A stretch of DNA of 64,000 bases from the NCBI GenBank assembly GCA_028023455.1, contig JAQFVV010006705.1, positions 188,001 through 252,000 of the forward strand, written 5' to 3'. The notes under the pieces were generated by a model. That model saw only the letters and a program-made list of their open reading frames with translations. It did no database searches and was not told the origin of the DNA. Both the position numbers and the translations under genes were made by a program. Positions within the stretch are counted from its first letter, which is position 1, and each line of letters opens with the position of its first letter. Below, one piece after another: positions 46,470 through 57,324 of this stretch. The DNA comes from Epiperipatus broadwayi (lineage: Eukaryota; Onychophora; Udeonychophora; Euonychophora; Peripatidae).

Positions 46470-47785
46470 TAATCAGACTGTACCTGGGCTATGTAAAGCT
46501 TTGTTTTCTTTTTAATTGGTTGTTTTAACTTTTTTTTTTGAGATTTAATGAAAATCAAACAAAAGATTTTAATATTATATATTAAATGTGAGAAATGTAT
46601 CCAGCCAGAAGGCCATAAGACTTCAACTATATGCTAATCAAAACTTTTTAAGATTTAAATGTAAATTAAGAAGATAATTGTAATATTATACATTAAACAT
46701 GAGGAATGTAGGTGCCATGAAAGTCTAACATTTCAATTTCAGTTATACGCTATTAAAAACTAAATATAATACTATAGAATCTATCCCCCTCCCCCACTAA
46801 ATACCAAATTTCAAACAAATTTATGTACTGTAATCACATTTTCCTTACAATTTAAATATAATACCTCTGTAATTAAAAGCATGGGTTTTTGAGCGATTTT
46901 TTAAAGGCGGAGATCATCGTTTTTGTAATAATTGGTTGCTTTAACCAGTTTTTTTTAAAAATTTAATATGAATTAAACAAAACATTTAAATATTATATAA
47001 ATAAATTTCTAAATATTAATAAGGTTAAATTAAAATTTACATTTTTAAATATACCTGTTAAATTTGATATTTACTGGAGCACCCTCTGAATAAATTTTTT
47101 CCGATAGTGTCTGACTAATTGTAAATTTTTTAGCTTTATTAATAGTTACCATTTATTAATGTCTGAATAAAAATGTCTGCCACTTTTGTGATATTTTTTA
47201 ATTAAATATAATATTTCTAATTTTTTTTAATTGTCTGCTTTAATAATTTTTTAAAGATTTAATGTAAATATGTTTTGTTATTAAAATTGCTAATTTATAA
47301 AAGTCTATTACATTTTAAAACAACATTGTTAAGAATGTCATTCATCTGAACTATATTAGGGGATTGACAGACCATGAAAGCATGGAACACCTTAACATCA
47401 AATTACATAATCAGTGTTTGCAGCTGTTTCTGCAGCTTGATGGGAATTTTTACCACAAAAATATACTATAACTCTGTAATTACAAGCACTCTTACTGACT
47501 TAGGACAAACATTCATTCACCAATCAGACAACAGATATATATATATATATATAATAAAAAAATGATAATGAATATAATGGCAATAATATATTACAATAAA
47601 GTATTCTAAACCACAAAAGTAAAAATTAAGGAGCAGTTTTCATAAATAGAAATTGAATGTCTATAATTAATCAAAAAAAATCTGCTATTAAAATTTGGGA
47701 ATCATGGGATATGACCAGATGACATATCTATGTTAATATATATATATATAATTTTGAATTAAATATTTTTCAGGGAATGTTATTA
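46470..47785. other. AT-rich DNA without recognised genes
   Basis: No repeat partner or protein motif was noticed. A TA repeat lies at 47536-47552. Confidence 0.4.
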
Positions 47786-47789
47786 TAAT

Positions 47790-48165
47790 AAAAAATGAAA
47801 ATGAAAGATAATATCCATGTAAATAGAAAATAAACTTTAATCTTTAATATTACCAAGAAATTATCAATTACTACTCATTGATAATCCCTGTTGCCAAACC
47901 AGTTTTTTCATTAAACTTATAATATCCATTTTGTTTAAGTGTTGAGCTTTTTGTATTAAATCCATACAAGAACTTCAGTTTGAAGTAAAAGAGGACCCCT
48001 TTTAAATCAACAAAACTCAATCAAAAGAGCTATTATAGGTTTAATGAAAAAACTGGTTTGAGCTCAGGTTTGTCAATTAATAGCAATTGATAATTTTTTG
48101 GTAACATCAAAAGTTAAAGGTTTATTCTATTTACATGGATATCATTTTTCATTTCCGCTCTTTAA
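47790..48165. repeat. Family T foldback
   Basis: Left block TATCCATGTAAATAGAAAATA and its mirror TCTATTTACATGGATATCA (about 48125) close a foldback; inner arms (ACCAGTTTTTTCATTAAAC with TTTAATGAAAAAACTGGT) also pair. It matches the 17.0-17.9 kb family. No protein frame. Confidence 0.6.
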
Positions 48166-48169
48166 TATA

Positions 48170-49880
48170 ATATTGCTTATATATATATATATATTGAAAT
48201 GTATGTTCTCACAGGCAAAAAATGGTTTATAAAACATTTTTCCAAAAGCAACTGTTTTTTAGTAAAATAATATTAAAGTAAATATACTGATGCATTGAAA
48301 ATCTGAGGGCAAAGATTATCTTGTTGAATCATATATATATATATTTATTGTAATATTATTTTACTAAACACAGTTGCTCCCAAAACATATTTTATAATAT
48401 ATATGTAATGTTAGAAATATATGTGAAATATTATATAAATTTGTGGTAGGTGAAAATATCTCTAATTATTGAACAAAAAATGCTAAGATTTTACAGAAAC
48501 TTGTATGCCTCACTGTAAATCAAACTGTGATTGCAAAAACAATTACATGGAGCAGTAAGTAAATTTCCTGTTTATAATATAAGTTCTTAGAACTTTAGAC
48601 AAAATGAGACTCATTTTGTTTGATTGGAAGCTAGACTTAAAAGTTTCTGCAAGATTTTAATATTGCCTGTGTGATAGTTGGAAAGATATTCACCTTCAAC
48701 AAATTTACATATATATATATATGGGTGGTGAACAAGCTATAACTTAAAAAATTTACTTTACTTTAAAAATTAATAATAGTAAAAATATTTTTTATTCAAA
48801 TTATACACTTTCAAAACAATATGAAATATGTCATTTTTTGTTAAGTCTTTGTTGGAAAAATAATTAAACAATTCTATCTAAATTTACATGTTAAATATGT
48901 GCAGACATTAAATTCTCTACCTGTTATCTGATTGGAGTAATTCTGACCAATGATAATGCTGGATCACCATTGCTGCCTATCTGCTATCATTTTCGATTCC
49001 ATAGTGTAATTTATTCTAGAATCTTATAATTATTAAAGGTGAAGTCAATCTCTGATAATGTGCTATTTCTTGAATATGATAAATCTCTATGCACTTAAAT
49101 AAATCTTAAATAAATTATATATTTTATAACAGAAAAATATTATAATTTTTTAAAAAAATTAAATAAATTCCATAAACACATCCAAATTTTAAAAGTTGAA
49201 GTTTATTAGACATTTTCACATTTTTTTTTCAAATTTATAAGAGAAGTTAAGATAAAAAGAAAATGCTACAATTTTTCTTAGAGCAAAGATATATTATATA
49301 TGTTTCTATGTATTAATATATGCATGCTAATTTTCATAGACACATATATATATGAAATTTAAATAGAAGTAGCAACACCAAATAAAAGTAACACCCCCCC
49401 CAAGCTATAATTAATAGATAATAACACATTCAATAAATCCACCTGATAAGCTTATAGGATAGTTATTGCTTCTCTTTAAATTTATATATATTAAGCTGTA
49501 TGCATTTGACATTTAAATATACGCACAATTAACTGAAGCAATAGTAAATATTAATTTATCATTTAGCACATTTTTTGGATTTTTAAGCATTAACACATTT
49601 ATAAAAAAAGTTGAGCAATCTCAATACAACAAGTGTTTGGTGCTACATCAATGGTGTTATATGAAGATTGTTTGATTTTTTTTTTTTTTAATAGTATCAT
49701 AATGCTTGAAAACTTTTTAAAAAATCCTCTAAATAGCTTGTGAAGTTAATATCTCTTGATTTAATGACATTATGGAATTATTCATTTATTTATTTTTATA
49801 AATAAGTCTCTTTTTATTCATATATGTTTTCCACCATTAGTAGAAAATATTATTGGAAGTTGTAAAGCTAACTGTGTATA
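48170..49880. other. AT-rich DNA without recognised genes
   Basis: Short TA repeats at 48179-48194, 48332-48344 and 48710-48721; a CACCCCCCCC run near 49392. Nothing coding was recognised. Confidence 0.4.
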
Positions 49881-49980
49881 GATGCACATATATATTAATA
49901 AAATGCGCATGCTAATAATTCTAAACAAGTTTTTCCAATAAATGCTGGAAGAGAAAGCATTTAAAATCTCAATTTAGAAT

Positions 49981-50035
49981 TATCCCTAACCTCAAACCAG
50001 TTCCAAGCTACTGTCTATCTTCAGTGAGGTGCTAG
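49981..50035 (-). ncRNA. Hammerhead motif D1, core substitution
   Basis: Minus strand CUGAAGA (50024-50018), stem II region AGACAGUAGCUU, then GGAAC in place of GAAAC, and UUUGAGG able to pair with CCUCA. The G-to-A-site change should weaken or abolish cleavage. Confidence 0.55.
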
Positions 50036-50191
50036 ATCTAGTGTCTAAATATCCTAGCACCTCACTCAAGATAGCCAGTAGCTTTAAACCAGTTGGAGGA
50101 TAGGGATAATTATAGATAGAGATTTTAAATGCTGTCTCTTCCAGAATTTTTTAAAAAATCTTGTTTAGAGCTACTAGCATCTAGTGTCTGA

Positions 50192-50250
50192 ATATCCTAA
50201 CACCTCACTGAAGATAGCCAGTAGCTTGAAACTGGTTTGAAGATAGGGAT
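50192..50250 (+). ncRNA. Hammerhead ribozyme motif D3
   Basis: CUGAAGA at 50208-50214, stem II AGC/GCU with a CAGUA loop (U-U next to A9), GAAAC at 50228-50232, stem III AC/GU with loop UG, cleavage triplet GUU. Stem I CCUCA with UGAAG (one mismatch), then UCCU with AGGG across an internal loop. The middle copy at 50049-50100 has CUCAAGA and UAAAC and looks dead. Confidence 0.65.
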
Positions 50251-50409
50251 AATTCTAGATAGAGATTTTAAATGCTTTCTCTTCTCACATTTATTGGAAA
50301 AGCTTGTTTAGAGCTATTATCATGCTCATTTTATTACATTTGTAGTACAAGCTTATTAATTTAAGTCACATGATGTATGTGTTGATTTTCTTACATATAT
50401 ATTAAATAT

Positions 50410-51775
50410 CTGAAGATTGATTAAAATCAACTCTTTGATTGGTACACCCCCATCCCACACACACACACAATGAATAATTGCTAAATATTTAAATTAAAAT
50501 ATTTATAAAATATGTTTAATTTTGTTTTCTATTAATTAATTTTTTCAAATTAATAATATTAGATTATATTTAAATCAATATGTATTTTTGGAAATGTTTT
50601 AAAGTTCTTAATTTTATTTTGTTAAATTATAAATTTAATTATTTTCTTTAAATATATATATATTTAAAATTATTAATGTATATGAGAGTAAAATCTAAAT
50701 TTACTAGTCATCATTTGAATTTTTATTTAAAAGCAATTCAAAATCAATTTTAAAATGTTAAATCTCTTTAAAATGTTAAATTTTTTGTTGTATGAGGAGC
50801 AATTTCTTCATTTGAGCTTGCATGTACAATATTTAACTGGAAATTTTCCTGCTAGTTAGTTCTTGCAATTAGAGATTTAAATTTTTAGTTTTAAATTTCT
50901 AACAAATAGATTGATATTGTAATGTAATTATTAAACATTTCAGTGATTGTTTTAAATAAAATGTTTAAATAAATTTTGTGAATAAGCATCTTCAGTGTGT
51001 ATCTATGTGTGTTTGTATAAATATGAAAGTGAAATTTTTAATATTATTACTAATGGGAAAGAACTATAATATTAATGTTTATTTTTAATAATTAAATGTA
51101 TTACATTTTTAGTAATCTAAAAGGAAGTTACAAACACATATTTGCATATTGACTTTGGATTTATTGAAGAGTGGTTGCTATGAATAAGTGCTTGATCAAA
51201 AGAAAAGTACATTTTAATTCTTTTATAGAAAAGTAAGCATAACTATACTGAAGTTTAAAATATATATTTAATTTTACATATATAATGTTTAGCTTGAATA
51301 AAGTTTGAATTGAGAATTAATTTACTTTTAGCTAAGTTATTATTTTGTTTAATATGTTTTTTTTTTTTTTTTAAAACTAACAAAAATAGTAAACATATTT
51401 TTGCTTTAACAATACAATTTGTGAAACTTCTACTTTCTTGCTTGAAAATTTTTTTTTTTTTTATACCATATTCTATTTTCTGTCTTATGGTGAAATTTAA
51501 ATGGATTCCTTAAAAAAAATAACTAAACTTACCTTAATAATAATAACTTCCACTTTCTCACTTGAAATGTTTTTTTTGGTGGTTTTAATCAATTTTCTAA
51601 CTCTGTTTTTAAGAAAAGCCCTGAAATATTTTGTGCATACACACATCATATATGTCAACCAATGACAACAATCATAGATTTTTCATTTAGAAAAACAATT
51701 CACAATAACATTAATCAATTTTCTGAGTCAGACTTTCAGGCTTATGGCTAAAATTATTATACATATGTGAAATAA
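50410..51775. other. AT-rich DNA without recognised genes
   Basis: Very A/T-rich; a short CACACACAC run at 50456-50469. Frame 51310-51513 is Phe/Lys-rich and not convincing as a gene. Confidence 0.4.
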
Positions 51776-51779
51776 CAAT

Positions 51780-52096
51780 TAAATAATAATAGTTACTAAT
51801 ACTACTAGCATTAGAAACAGCAGCAGTAGAAGTAATAGTGATAGTAGTAATAGTAATAATAATAATAGTTACTAGTACTATTAGTACTAGGAGTAGCAGC
51901 ACTAGTAGTAGTAGTAGTAGTAGTAGTAGTATTAATAATAATAATAATAATAATAGTTACTAGTACTATTAGTACTAGGAGTAGCAGCACTACTAGTAGT
52001 AATAGTAGTAGTAGTAGTAGTAGTAGTAGTAATAATAATAATAATAATAGTTACTAGTACTATTAGTACTAGGAGTAGCAGCACTACTAGTAGTAA

Positions 52097-52149
<53 letters not shown>

Positions 52150-52170
52150 ATAGTAGTAGTAATAGTAGTA

Positions 52171-52257
<87 letters not shown>

Positions 52258-52290
52258 GTAGTAGTAGTAATAGTAGTAGTAGTAGTAGTA

Positions 52291-52325
<35 letters not shown>
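51780..52325. repeat. Compound TAG/TAA microsatellite with internal higher-order repeat
   Basis: Long runs of TAG and TAA triplets, interrupted three times by a unit containing TAGTTACTAGTACTATTAG and TACTAGGAGTAGCAGCAC (about 51868, 51954, 52049). So triplet expansion acted on a ~90-bp higher-order unit. Frames rich in Ile, Thr, Tyr or Ser are repeat translations. Confidence 0.9.
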
Positions 52326-52329
<4 letters not shown>

Positions 52330-53128
52330 TTCACAGTATTTATCTTCACTAATACAAAGTGTCACAACAATATCTACTCAAATTAACTTAGAAGTAACAT
52401 ACAAATATTCATATTGGCAAATTTACAAACTATTATACCCAGAAACTCCTCAAGACACACAAACAACAATGCTTGGAATCAGAAATTTTCAATTATTAAA
52501 AAAATTCAAAAAATGGTCATTAGAACCAAAATATTTTGATTTTATATTAAAAATAAACCTTTATGCATTACCAACATCATACTTCCTTAGATACAAACAT
52601 CTATATAAAAACATTGATCCTTTTTGCAATCTTTGCCACATAGCAGAAGAAACACGACAGCATATATTCTACTCATGCACAAGTTTATCCAATATATGTA
52701 AATTATTAATAGAAACTTACCAAAGGAAAAATATATCATTAATAAACATATTACAGTCCTTTAAAAAAAACTCTACCCCAACAATACGAGCAATAACTTT
52801 TTTACTATATGCATACTGGTGCATGAGATGCTCATTTACATTTGGTAAGAATACAAGAAGACATCCAGCAACATTTACAACAAAAACTTCAACAAATGAA
52901 AGAATGGGATTACAAGATTAACCCTCCAGACATTAAAGCAGCAACATGATCACTCATAAGACAGCCATCAAACCTATACCAGAATCACCATCAAACAAAT
53001 ATTTAAACTGTAAAATACAATTAATTTTAAAATTTAGAACTTGTACCAAAGTTCATATGATTGTCTATGTAACAGAATGCAATCTTTTGTTGTAAATCTA
53101 TGTAGCATTTGTTTAATAAAATTCTTTA

Positions 53129-53135
<7 letters not shown>
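52330..53135 (+). mobile_element. LINE 3' end with zinc-finger C-terminus and (TAA)n tail
   Basis: A coding remnant (to 52923) is followed by about 200 bp of 3' UTR with AATAAAATTC, which leads directly into TAATAATAA. Non-LTR elements of the I/Jockey-like groups often end in such simple repeats. The upstream edge adjoins the TAG/TAA array, so the copy is 5' truncated. Confidence 0.72.
52469..52921 (+). pseudogene. LINE reverse-transcriptase C-terminal domain (zf-RVT type)
   Basis: A 150-codon frame that stays open upstream to about 52340. Motifs: a basic, aromatic stretch (LKINLYALPTSYFLRYKHLY) and then CNLC-x8-H-x4-C within IDPFCNLCHIAEETRQHIFYSC (split: FCNLC ... HIFYSC), the C-terminal zinc-knuckle of LINE RTs. 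The RT core is missing. The first ATG is internal to the older frame, so the start shown is only the first Met. Confidence 0.75.
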
Positions 53136-53163
<28 letters not shown>

Positions 53164-53171
53164 TGATGATG

Positions 53172-53198
<27 letters not shown>

Positions 53199-53203
<5 letters not shown>

Positions 53204-53257
53204 CTGGACCAACTGATGATTGCTGGTTTAGCATGAAATACGTATATTGGTGATTAT
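53199..53257 (+). ncRNA. Hammerhead ribozyme motif R5 (complete core)
   Basis: CUGAUGA at 53213-53219, stem II UGCU/AGCA with loop GGUUU (U-U next to A9), GAAA at 53235-53238, a 3-bp stem III AUA/UAU with loop CG, cleavage expected after A53246 (AUA triplet). Stem I ACCAA/UUGGU, then a one-sided UGG bulge, then AUAAUC/GAUUAU. All strands pair. Confidence 0.75.
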
Positions 53258-53395
53258 TTATCTTTTCAACATATGTATGTTTAAGTGTATCAGTGTTATT
53301 AGATGGAGTGGAGAGTGGTGGGTCATGTGAAAGTCTGTGCTCATACCCTAATATTACATATATATAGACACAGGTATAAATAAGTCTATGTTTCA
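53199..53395 (+). mobile_element. Group R HHR element inserted in a (TAA)n array
   Basis: TAA triplets end at about 53202 and resume at 53398, so a ~195-bp element sits inside the array. The interior follows the group R order: HHR, TTATCTTTTCAACATATG, AGATGGAGTGGAGAG, GTCATGTGAAAGTCTGTGCTC. The B-box-like block is diverged here. The first bases of the HHR stem I are supplied by the TAA repeat itself. Confidence 0.78.
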
Positions 53396-53397
53396 GT

Positions 53398-53529
<132 letters not shown>

Positions 53530-54094
53530 CTATAGTATATTATCACTGCTAAAGATGGATATTAACCAAAAATGAAACAAATTATTAACTAAAGTTTTAC
53601 AAAACATGACACAAAATATCTATATTGTAACAGTTACTTCTTTTTGGTACCGATTTCAATTTAGTGAGAAAATATATTGAATATATGATTTGCTCACTGC
53701 ATAAGTCTTCATCAAAGCAAATCTCACTGTACTCATGTCAGTAGTTATTTTACTATTCCCTAGTTATACATTTCATCACTAGCCTAACTTTAATATCTAA
53801 CAGTTTTACATACTTAATGTTGCATATATGTTTTTAGTAAAGTACTTGACATTTCTATAATACCTTATTTAGTTACTAATTTTTTAGTTATATTTTCTCT
53901 TAATCTTAATTATTTTTGCTTTTTTTTATAAGTGTTCTAGAGTTATTATTAATAAATCAGAGATGTCACTTAATCATAATATATTTATACAATCAGTTTT
54001 TGAATAGAGAATCCTTTATACTCATATAGTTGTGAAACATAAAGTTTTCTTCTGTATATACCTACAAAAATCTAGTGTAAACTATATGTTCATG

Positions 54095-54255
54095 TTTTTC
54101 AATTTGAATTACAAGCTTCAAACTTTCCACACTCACAAATTTGACACCGTCCATCTCAGATAAATACATAAATGATTATTACTGATCATTTATTAAACTA
54201 GAGATTATTATAGTATTCATAATCCAGATACTAACTTTTAAACCTCAGTTAAAAA
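54095..54255 (+). repeat. Dispersed repeat shared with 62.1-62.3 kb
   Basis: The block TTTGACACCGTCCATCTCAG, followed by ATGATTATTACTGATCATTTATTAAA, aligns with 62160-62225 in the same orientation. At both sites a group R piece follows, so this may be the body of a longer R-type element or a common target. Confidence 0.55.
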
Positions 54256-54394
54256 TCAATACACTTGTTAATTAAACATAAAAACATCTTACTTTTTCCA
54301 TGTGTAATATCTTTTTTGCATACATTTAAAACTTCTGCTTCATTATACATTCTTGAAATATATAAATAAACACAGCTGAAAAAGTTAAATTACT

Positions 54395-54455
54395 CCCAAA
54401 ATGTGCATTTCACACTGAACCAGCAATCATCAGTTGGCCTAAGTCACAATCTCTT
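54395..54455 (-). ncRNA. Hammerhead ribozyme motif R7
   Basis: Minus strand CUGAUGA (54433-54427), stem II UGCU/AGUG using wobble pairs, GAAA, 3-bp stem III AUG/CAU with loop CA, cleavage expected after the U of CAUU. Stem I CCAA/UUGG. The core is complete; distal stem I is weak. Confidence 0.68.
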
Positions 54456-54500
54456 AAGCACATCTTTATCATTTGTTCAGTATTTATCAATATTGAATTA
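54395..54500 (-). mobile_element. Group R element fragment (second subgroup)
   Basis: Closest to the 22.6-kb copy: shared ACTGAACCAGCAATCATCAG, TTGGCCTA and CACAATCTCTTA blocks. Contains a good HHR (next entry). The 5' flank on the minus strand (GATAAATACTGAACAAATGA) matches 62320-62345. Confidence 0.7.
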
Positions 54501-54635
54501 TTATAGTTTGATTTACATGTGAGTTGTATATTTAGGTTATATATGTATTAATAAAAATAATTGCAAGGAAATCAAGTCATATATCATGTGACTTAATTTA
54601 ATGAACTTGCCAATAACTCTTAACAAACTTTTCAA

Positions 54636-54691
54636 AATATCCTCAAATCAGTTTCTAGCTCTGGCTTTCATCAGTGAAGTACTAGGATATT
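54636..54691 (-). ncRNA. Hammerhead ribozyme motif H1
   Basis: Minus strand CUGAUGA (54674-54668), stem II AGC/GCU with loop CAGA and an A-A mismatch next to A9, GAAAC, a stem III with one mismatch, triplet AUU. Stem I UUCA/UGAG then AAUAUCC/GGAUAUU (alternative register). Confidence 0.65.
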
Positions 54692-55000
54692 CAAGCATTA
54701 GATTTAAATAGCAGATCAAGCCCAACACTTTATCTAATGTTTAATTATTAAATAGAAAATCTGAAATTTTCAGATATCCATATGCTTCAAATCTAGCTAT
54801 CTAACTTAAATAGCCATAAGGGGCTGAACTAAGTTCAGATACACTATATTTAATAGCTTTAGCAATATGAAATTGCCATATGGCTATTTTAAGTTAGATT
54901 TGAAGACATATGGATATCTGAAAATTTCAGATTTTCTACTTAATAGTTAAACATTAGGTAAAGTGCTGGGCTTGACCTGGTATTTTAAATCTAATGTTTG

Positions 55001-55055
55001 AATATCCTTGTGTTTCACTGACAAAAGCCAGAGCTAGAAACCAGTCTGAGGATAT
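55001..55055 (+). ncRNA. Hammerhead motif H2, G8 changed
   Basis: CUGACAA at 55018-55024 (the catalytic G8 is A), stem II AGC/GCU, GAAAC at 55037-55041, GUC at 55044-55046, UGAGGAUAU able to pair with AUAUCC. Apart from G8 it is complete; loss of the general acid/base position should silence it. Confidence 0.65.
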
Positions 55056-55319
55056 CTTATTAAATTAAGTCACGTGATATTATGACTTGACTTCCATGCA
55101 ATTATTGTTATTGCTCTTAAGATTTTAGTGATTTCATATTGCTAAAGCTATTAATATATGGTGTATCTTAACTTATTTTAGTCTCATAAGGGTATTTAAG
55201 TTAGGTTGCTGGATTTGAAGACATATGGATATCTGAAAATTTCAGATTTTCTACTTAATAGTTAAACATTAGATAAAGTGCTGGGCTTGACCTGATATTT
55301 TAAATATAATGTTTGAATA

Positions 55320-55371
55320 TAATAGCATTTCACTGATGAAAGCCAGAGCTAGAAACCATTCTGAAGATAGA
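55320..55371 (+). ncRNA. Hammerhead motif H3, cleavage triplet changed
   Basis: CUGAUGA at 55333-55339, stem II AGC/GCU with loop CAGA, GAAAC at 55352-55356, then CAUUC where relatives have CAGUC. The stem III C-G pair is therefore lost. Confidence 0.6.
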
Positions 55372-55852
55372 AATATTCTGAAAATCTTGTTAAGAATTAT
55401 TGGCTCTCTCATTATATAACATTAATAAAGATATGTGTACATATATGTGTGTGTACAAAACTAGTTAATACAGGTAGGGTTGAGTCACTAAAATAATTAT
55501 ATGCAGAAACTAGAATTCAACTACGTAGTCTAATTTGCATAGCAATAATGTCTAACAATATGCAAATTAGGAGAGTAATTAAAATTTGACTAGTGAACTT
55601 GTTGTAATGAAGAAGGTATAGAAAAAGCAAAAGAAGACTAGCGAAAAGTAGGACTATAGAGAAAGCTGATGCCGCATAGACAAAATTTAGTAAAAGAGAT
55701 CCACTTCAATCCAATTAGACTGGCTCAAGGATGTGAGTAGGCAGCAAAATGCTTACTAAAATTTCTAGTGAAAGACTATTACGGGAATTGATAAACGTAA
55801 AAGAAACATAGTTATTAAAAGAACTTTTAATAAGTTGTGGAAATGGTGCTTA

Positions 55853-56013
<161 letters not shown>

Positions 56014-56069
56014 ATACATCGATCTATTTATATATTTATAGATATATGCACTGTTGCCTGATCTATTAT

Positions 56070-57235
56070 TTATCGCTGTTTCAACTAGCAAGTCGCCAAT
56101 TGAATTACTAATTATTATTACTAACTTGCATATTATTAGGAATAAATCATCTCGTTTCAGTTATTAAATAAAAGGTGGGTTTTCAGTTTAAGTTAAATAT
56201 ATGAGTGCACTGCTATTAGATTATAGTTTAACCCCCTACATATCAAAGTGTCAAAACTCCTATCTACTTCTAATTGTATATAAATAATTTCCTATTGTAT
56301 ATATAATTAATGGGTTTAATATTTATAGCGTATCTTTTCACTTATCTCTCATAACGTCACTTTTCACCGAAGTGTCTTTTTCTATTGATTCAAAAATGTA
56401 TTCTGAAAACACGGCTTCAACTCTTGCCTTGAATAAGGAGGTATAGTATTGTTTCATATTTTTGAAAATATATCCTGTTTTTTTAAATACGCGTACGCTG
56501 CGTAGTATAAAATATAAAAGAATAAATAAATAAAACGTTTTAAATGTTGCCTGGATTTGACATGTAAATAGATCTACAATTTACAATAAAAATCTTGATT
56601 ATTAAATAATTTTTGTACTTTCAATAAATTTACTCCTATAGAGTGTAGTTAACATTACTATTATTTTTTTTGTTTATAAAAACGTAATATTTATATTTAA
56701 AAGAAAAACGTGAACATACTTTCAATATTTTTTAAGTTGTAGTATTTGTTTGCATGCCTGTCAAAAATTTCCAACTTATCTTATCGAGATAATCGTTAAA
56801 AGAAAGATAACTATAGGTTGTTGTTTTTTTATGTATAAAAAAAGTTCATAGACATATGATATGTTTTTAATGTGTATAAGATATATTTGCGCGTGTAAGT
56901 GCGTGCGTCGTGTGTGTAGCCATTATGTGAACGCATTAAGTGATTGACTTGTATTAAAAAGATGGGGTGGGGCGGCAAGAAATTAATTTTGTGTTAGGTT
57001 TTAAATTAATTTGTAATATATCTCATCTTTTCGATGTTTATTTAATATTCGTATAGTCTCACTTCAGAGATAGAAATGTTTTCTGCTGACTATATAATAT
57101 GTTTGTGTGGGTATGAAAATCGTAAGTGCATTTTAAAGCCTAATGACCTCCAATTAATTGTTATATTCTTAAGGTATACGGATTGTATATATATATATTA
57201 GGAAAGACCAGTGAAAATTGTAGATCGAGTGTTAA
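56070..57235. other. AT-rich DNA without recognised genes
   Basis: Less repetitive than most of the window (including GTGCGTGCGTCGTGTGTG near 56900 and GGTGGGGCGGCAAG at 56965), but no protein frame or promoter-like structure could be supported. Confidence 0.35.
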
Positions 57236-57239
57236 GGAC

Positions 57240-57318
57240 AAGCGATGGTGGCCTAGCGGTTAGCATAGCTGTCTTCTAAGCAGCTGGCCCGGGTTCGCTT
57301 CCCGGTCAATGTCTCCGA
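57240..57318 (+). mobile_element. tRNA-Arg(TCT)-like SINE head or tRNA pseudogene
   Basis: A box TGGCCTAGCGGTTAG, anticodon arm GCTGT-CTTCTAA-GCAGC (anticodon TCT), T-arm CCGGG-TTCGCTT-CCCGG with a perfect 5-bp stem; B box GGTTCGCTTCC has one change. The acceptor halves GCGATGG and TCAATGT pair only with wobbles and a mismatch, so an active tRNA is unlikely. No further copy with a long shared body was recognised. Confidence 0.6.
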
Positions 57319-57324
57319 TGAAAC

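Larger units (their letters stand above)
49899..50392. mobile_element. Group B HHR foldback element with 13-bp target duplication
   Basis: ACATATATATTAA at 49886-49898 and 50393-50405 flank it exactly. Inside: one minus HHR (49981-50035), then two plus HHR sites (core 50065-50071 and 50208-50214; 143-nt period). Outer arms: AACAAGTTTTTCCAATAAATG and CATTTATTGGAAAAGCTTG. The right end has AAGTCACATGATGTATGTG. Confidence 0.8.
54556..55420. mobile_element. Group B HHR element: inverted plus head-to-tail dimer, 315-nt period
   Basis: Flanked by ATTAATAAA at 54547-54555 and 55421-55429 (9 bp, modest support). One minus HHR (54636-54691) and two plus HHR (55001-55055, 55320-55371) whose cores are 315 nt apart. 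The repeated unit includes AGACATATGGATATCTGAAA. An AAGTCATATATCATGTGACTT motif is at the left end and AAGTCACGTGATATTATGACTT inside. Confidence 0.78.

Noticed and set aside
51993-52365. Ile/Thr and poly-Tyr frames of 92-118 codons
   Set aside because: Pure translation of the TAG/TAA microsatellite on the minus strand.
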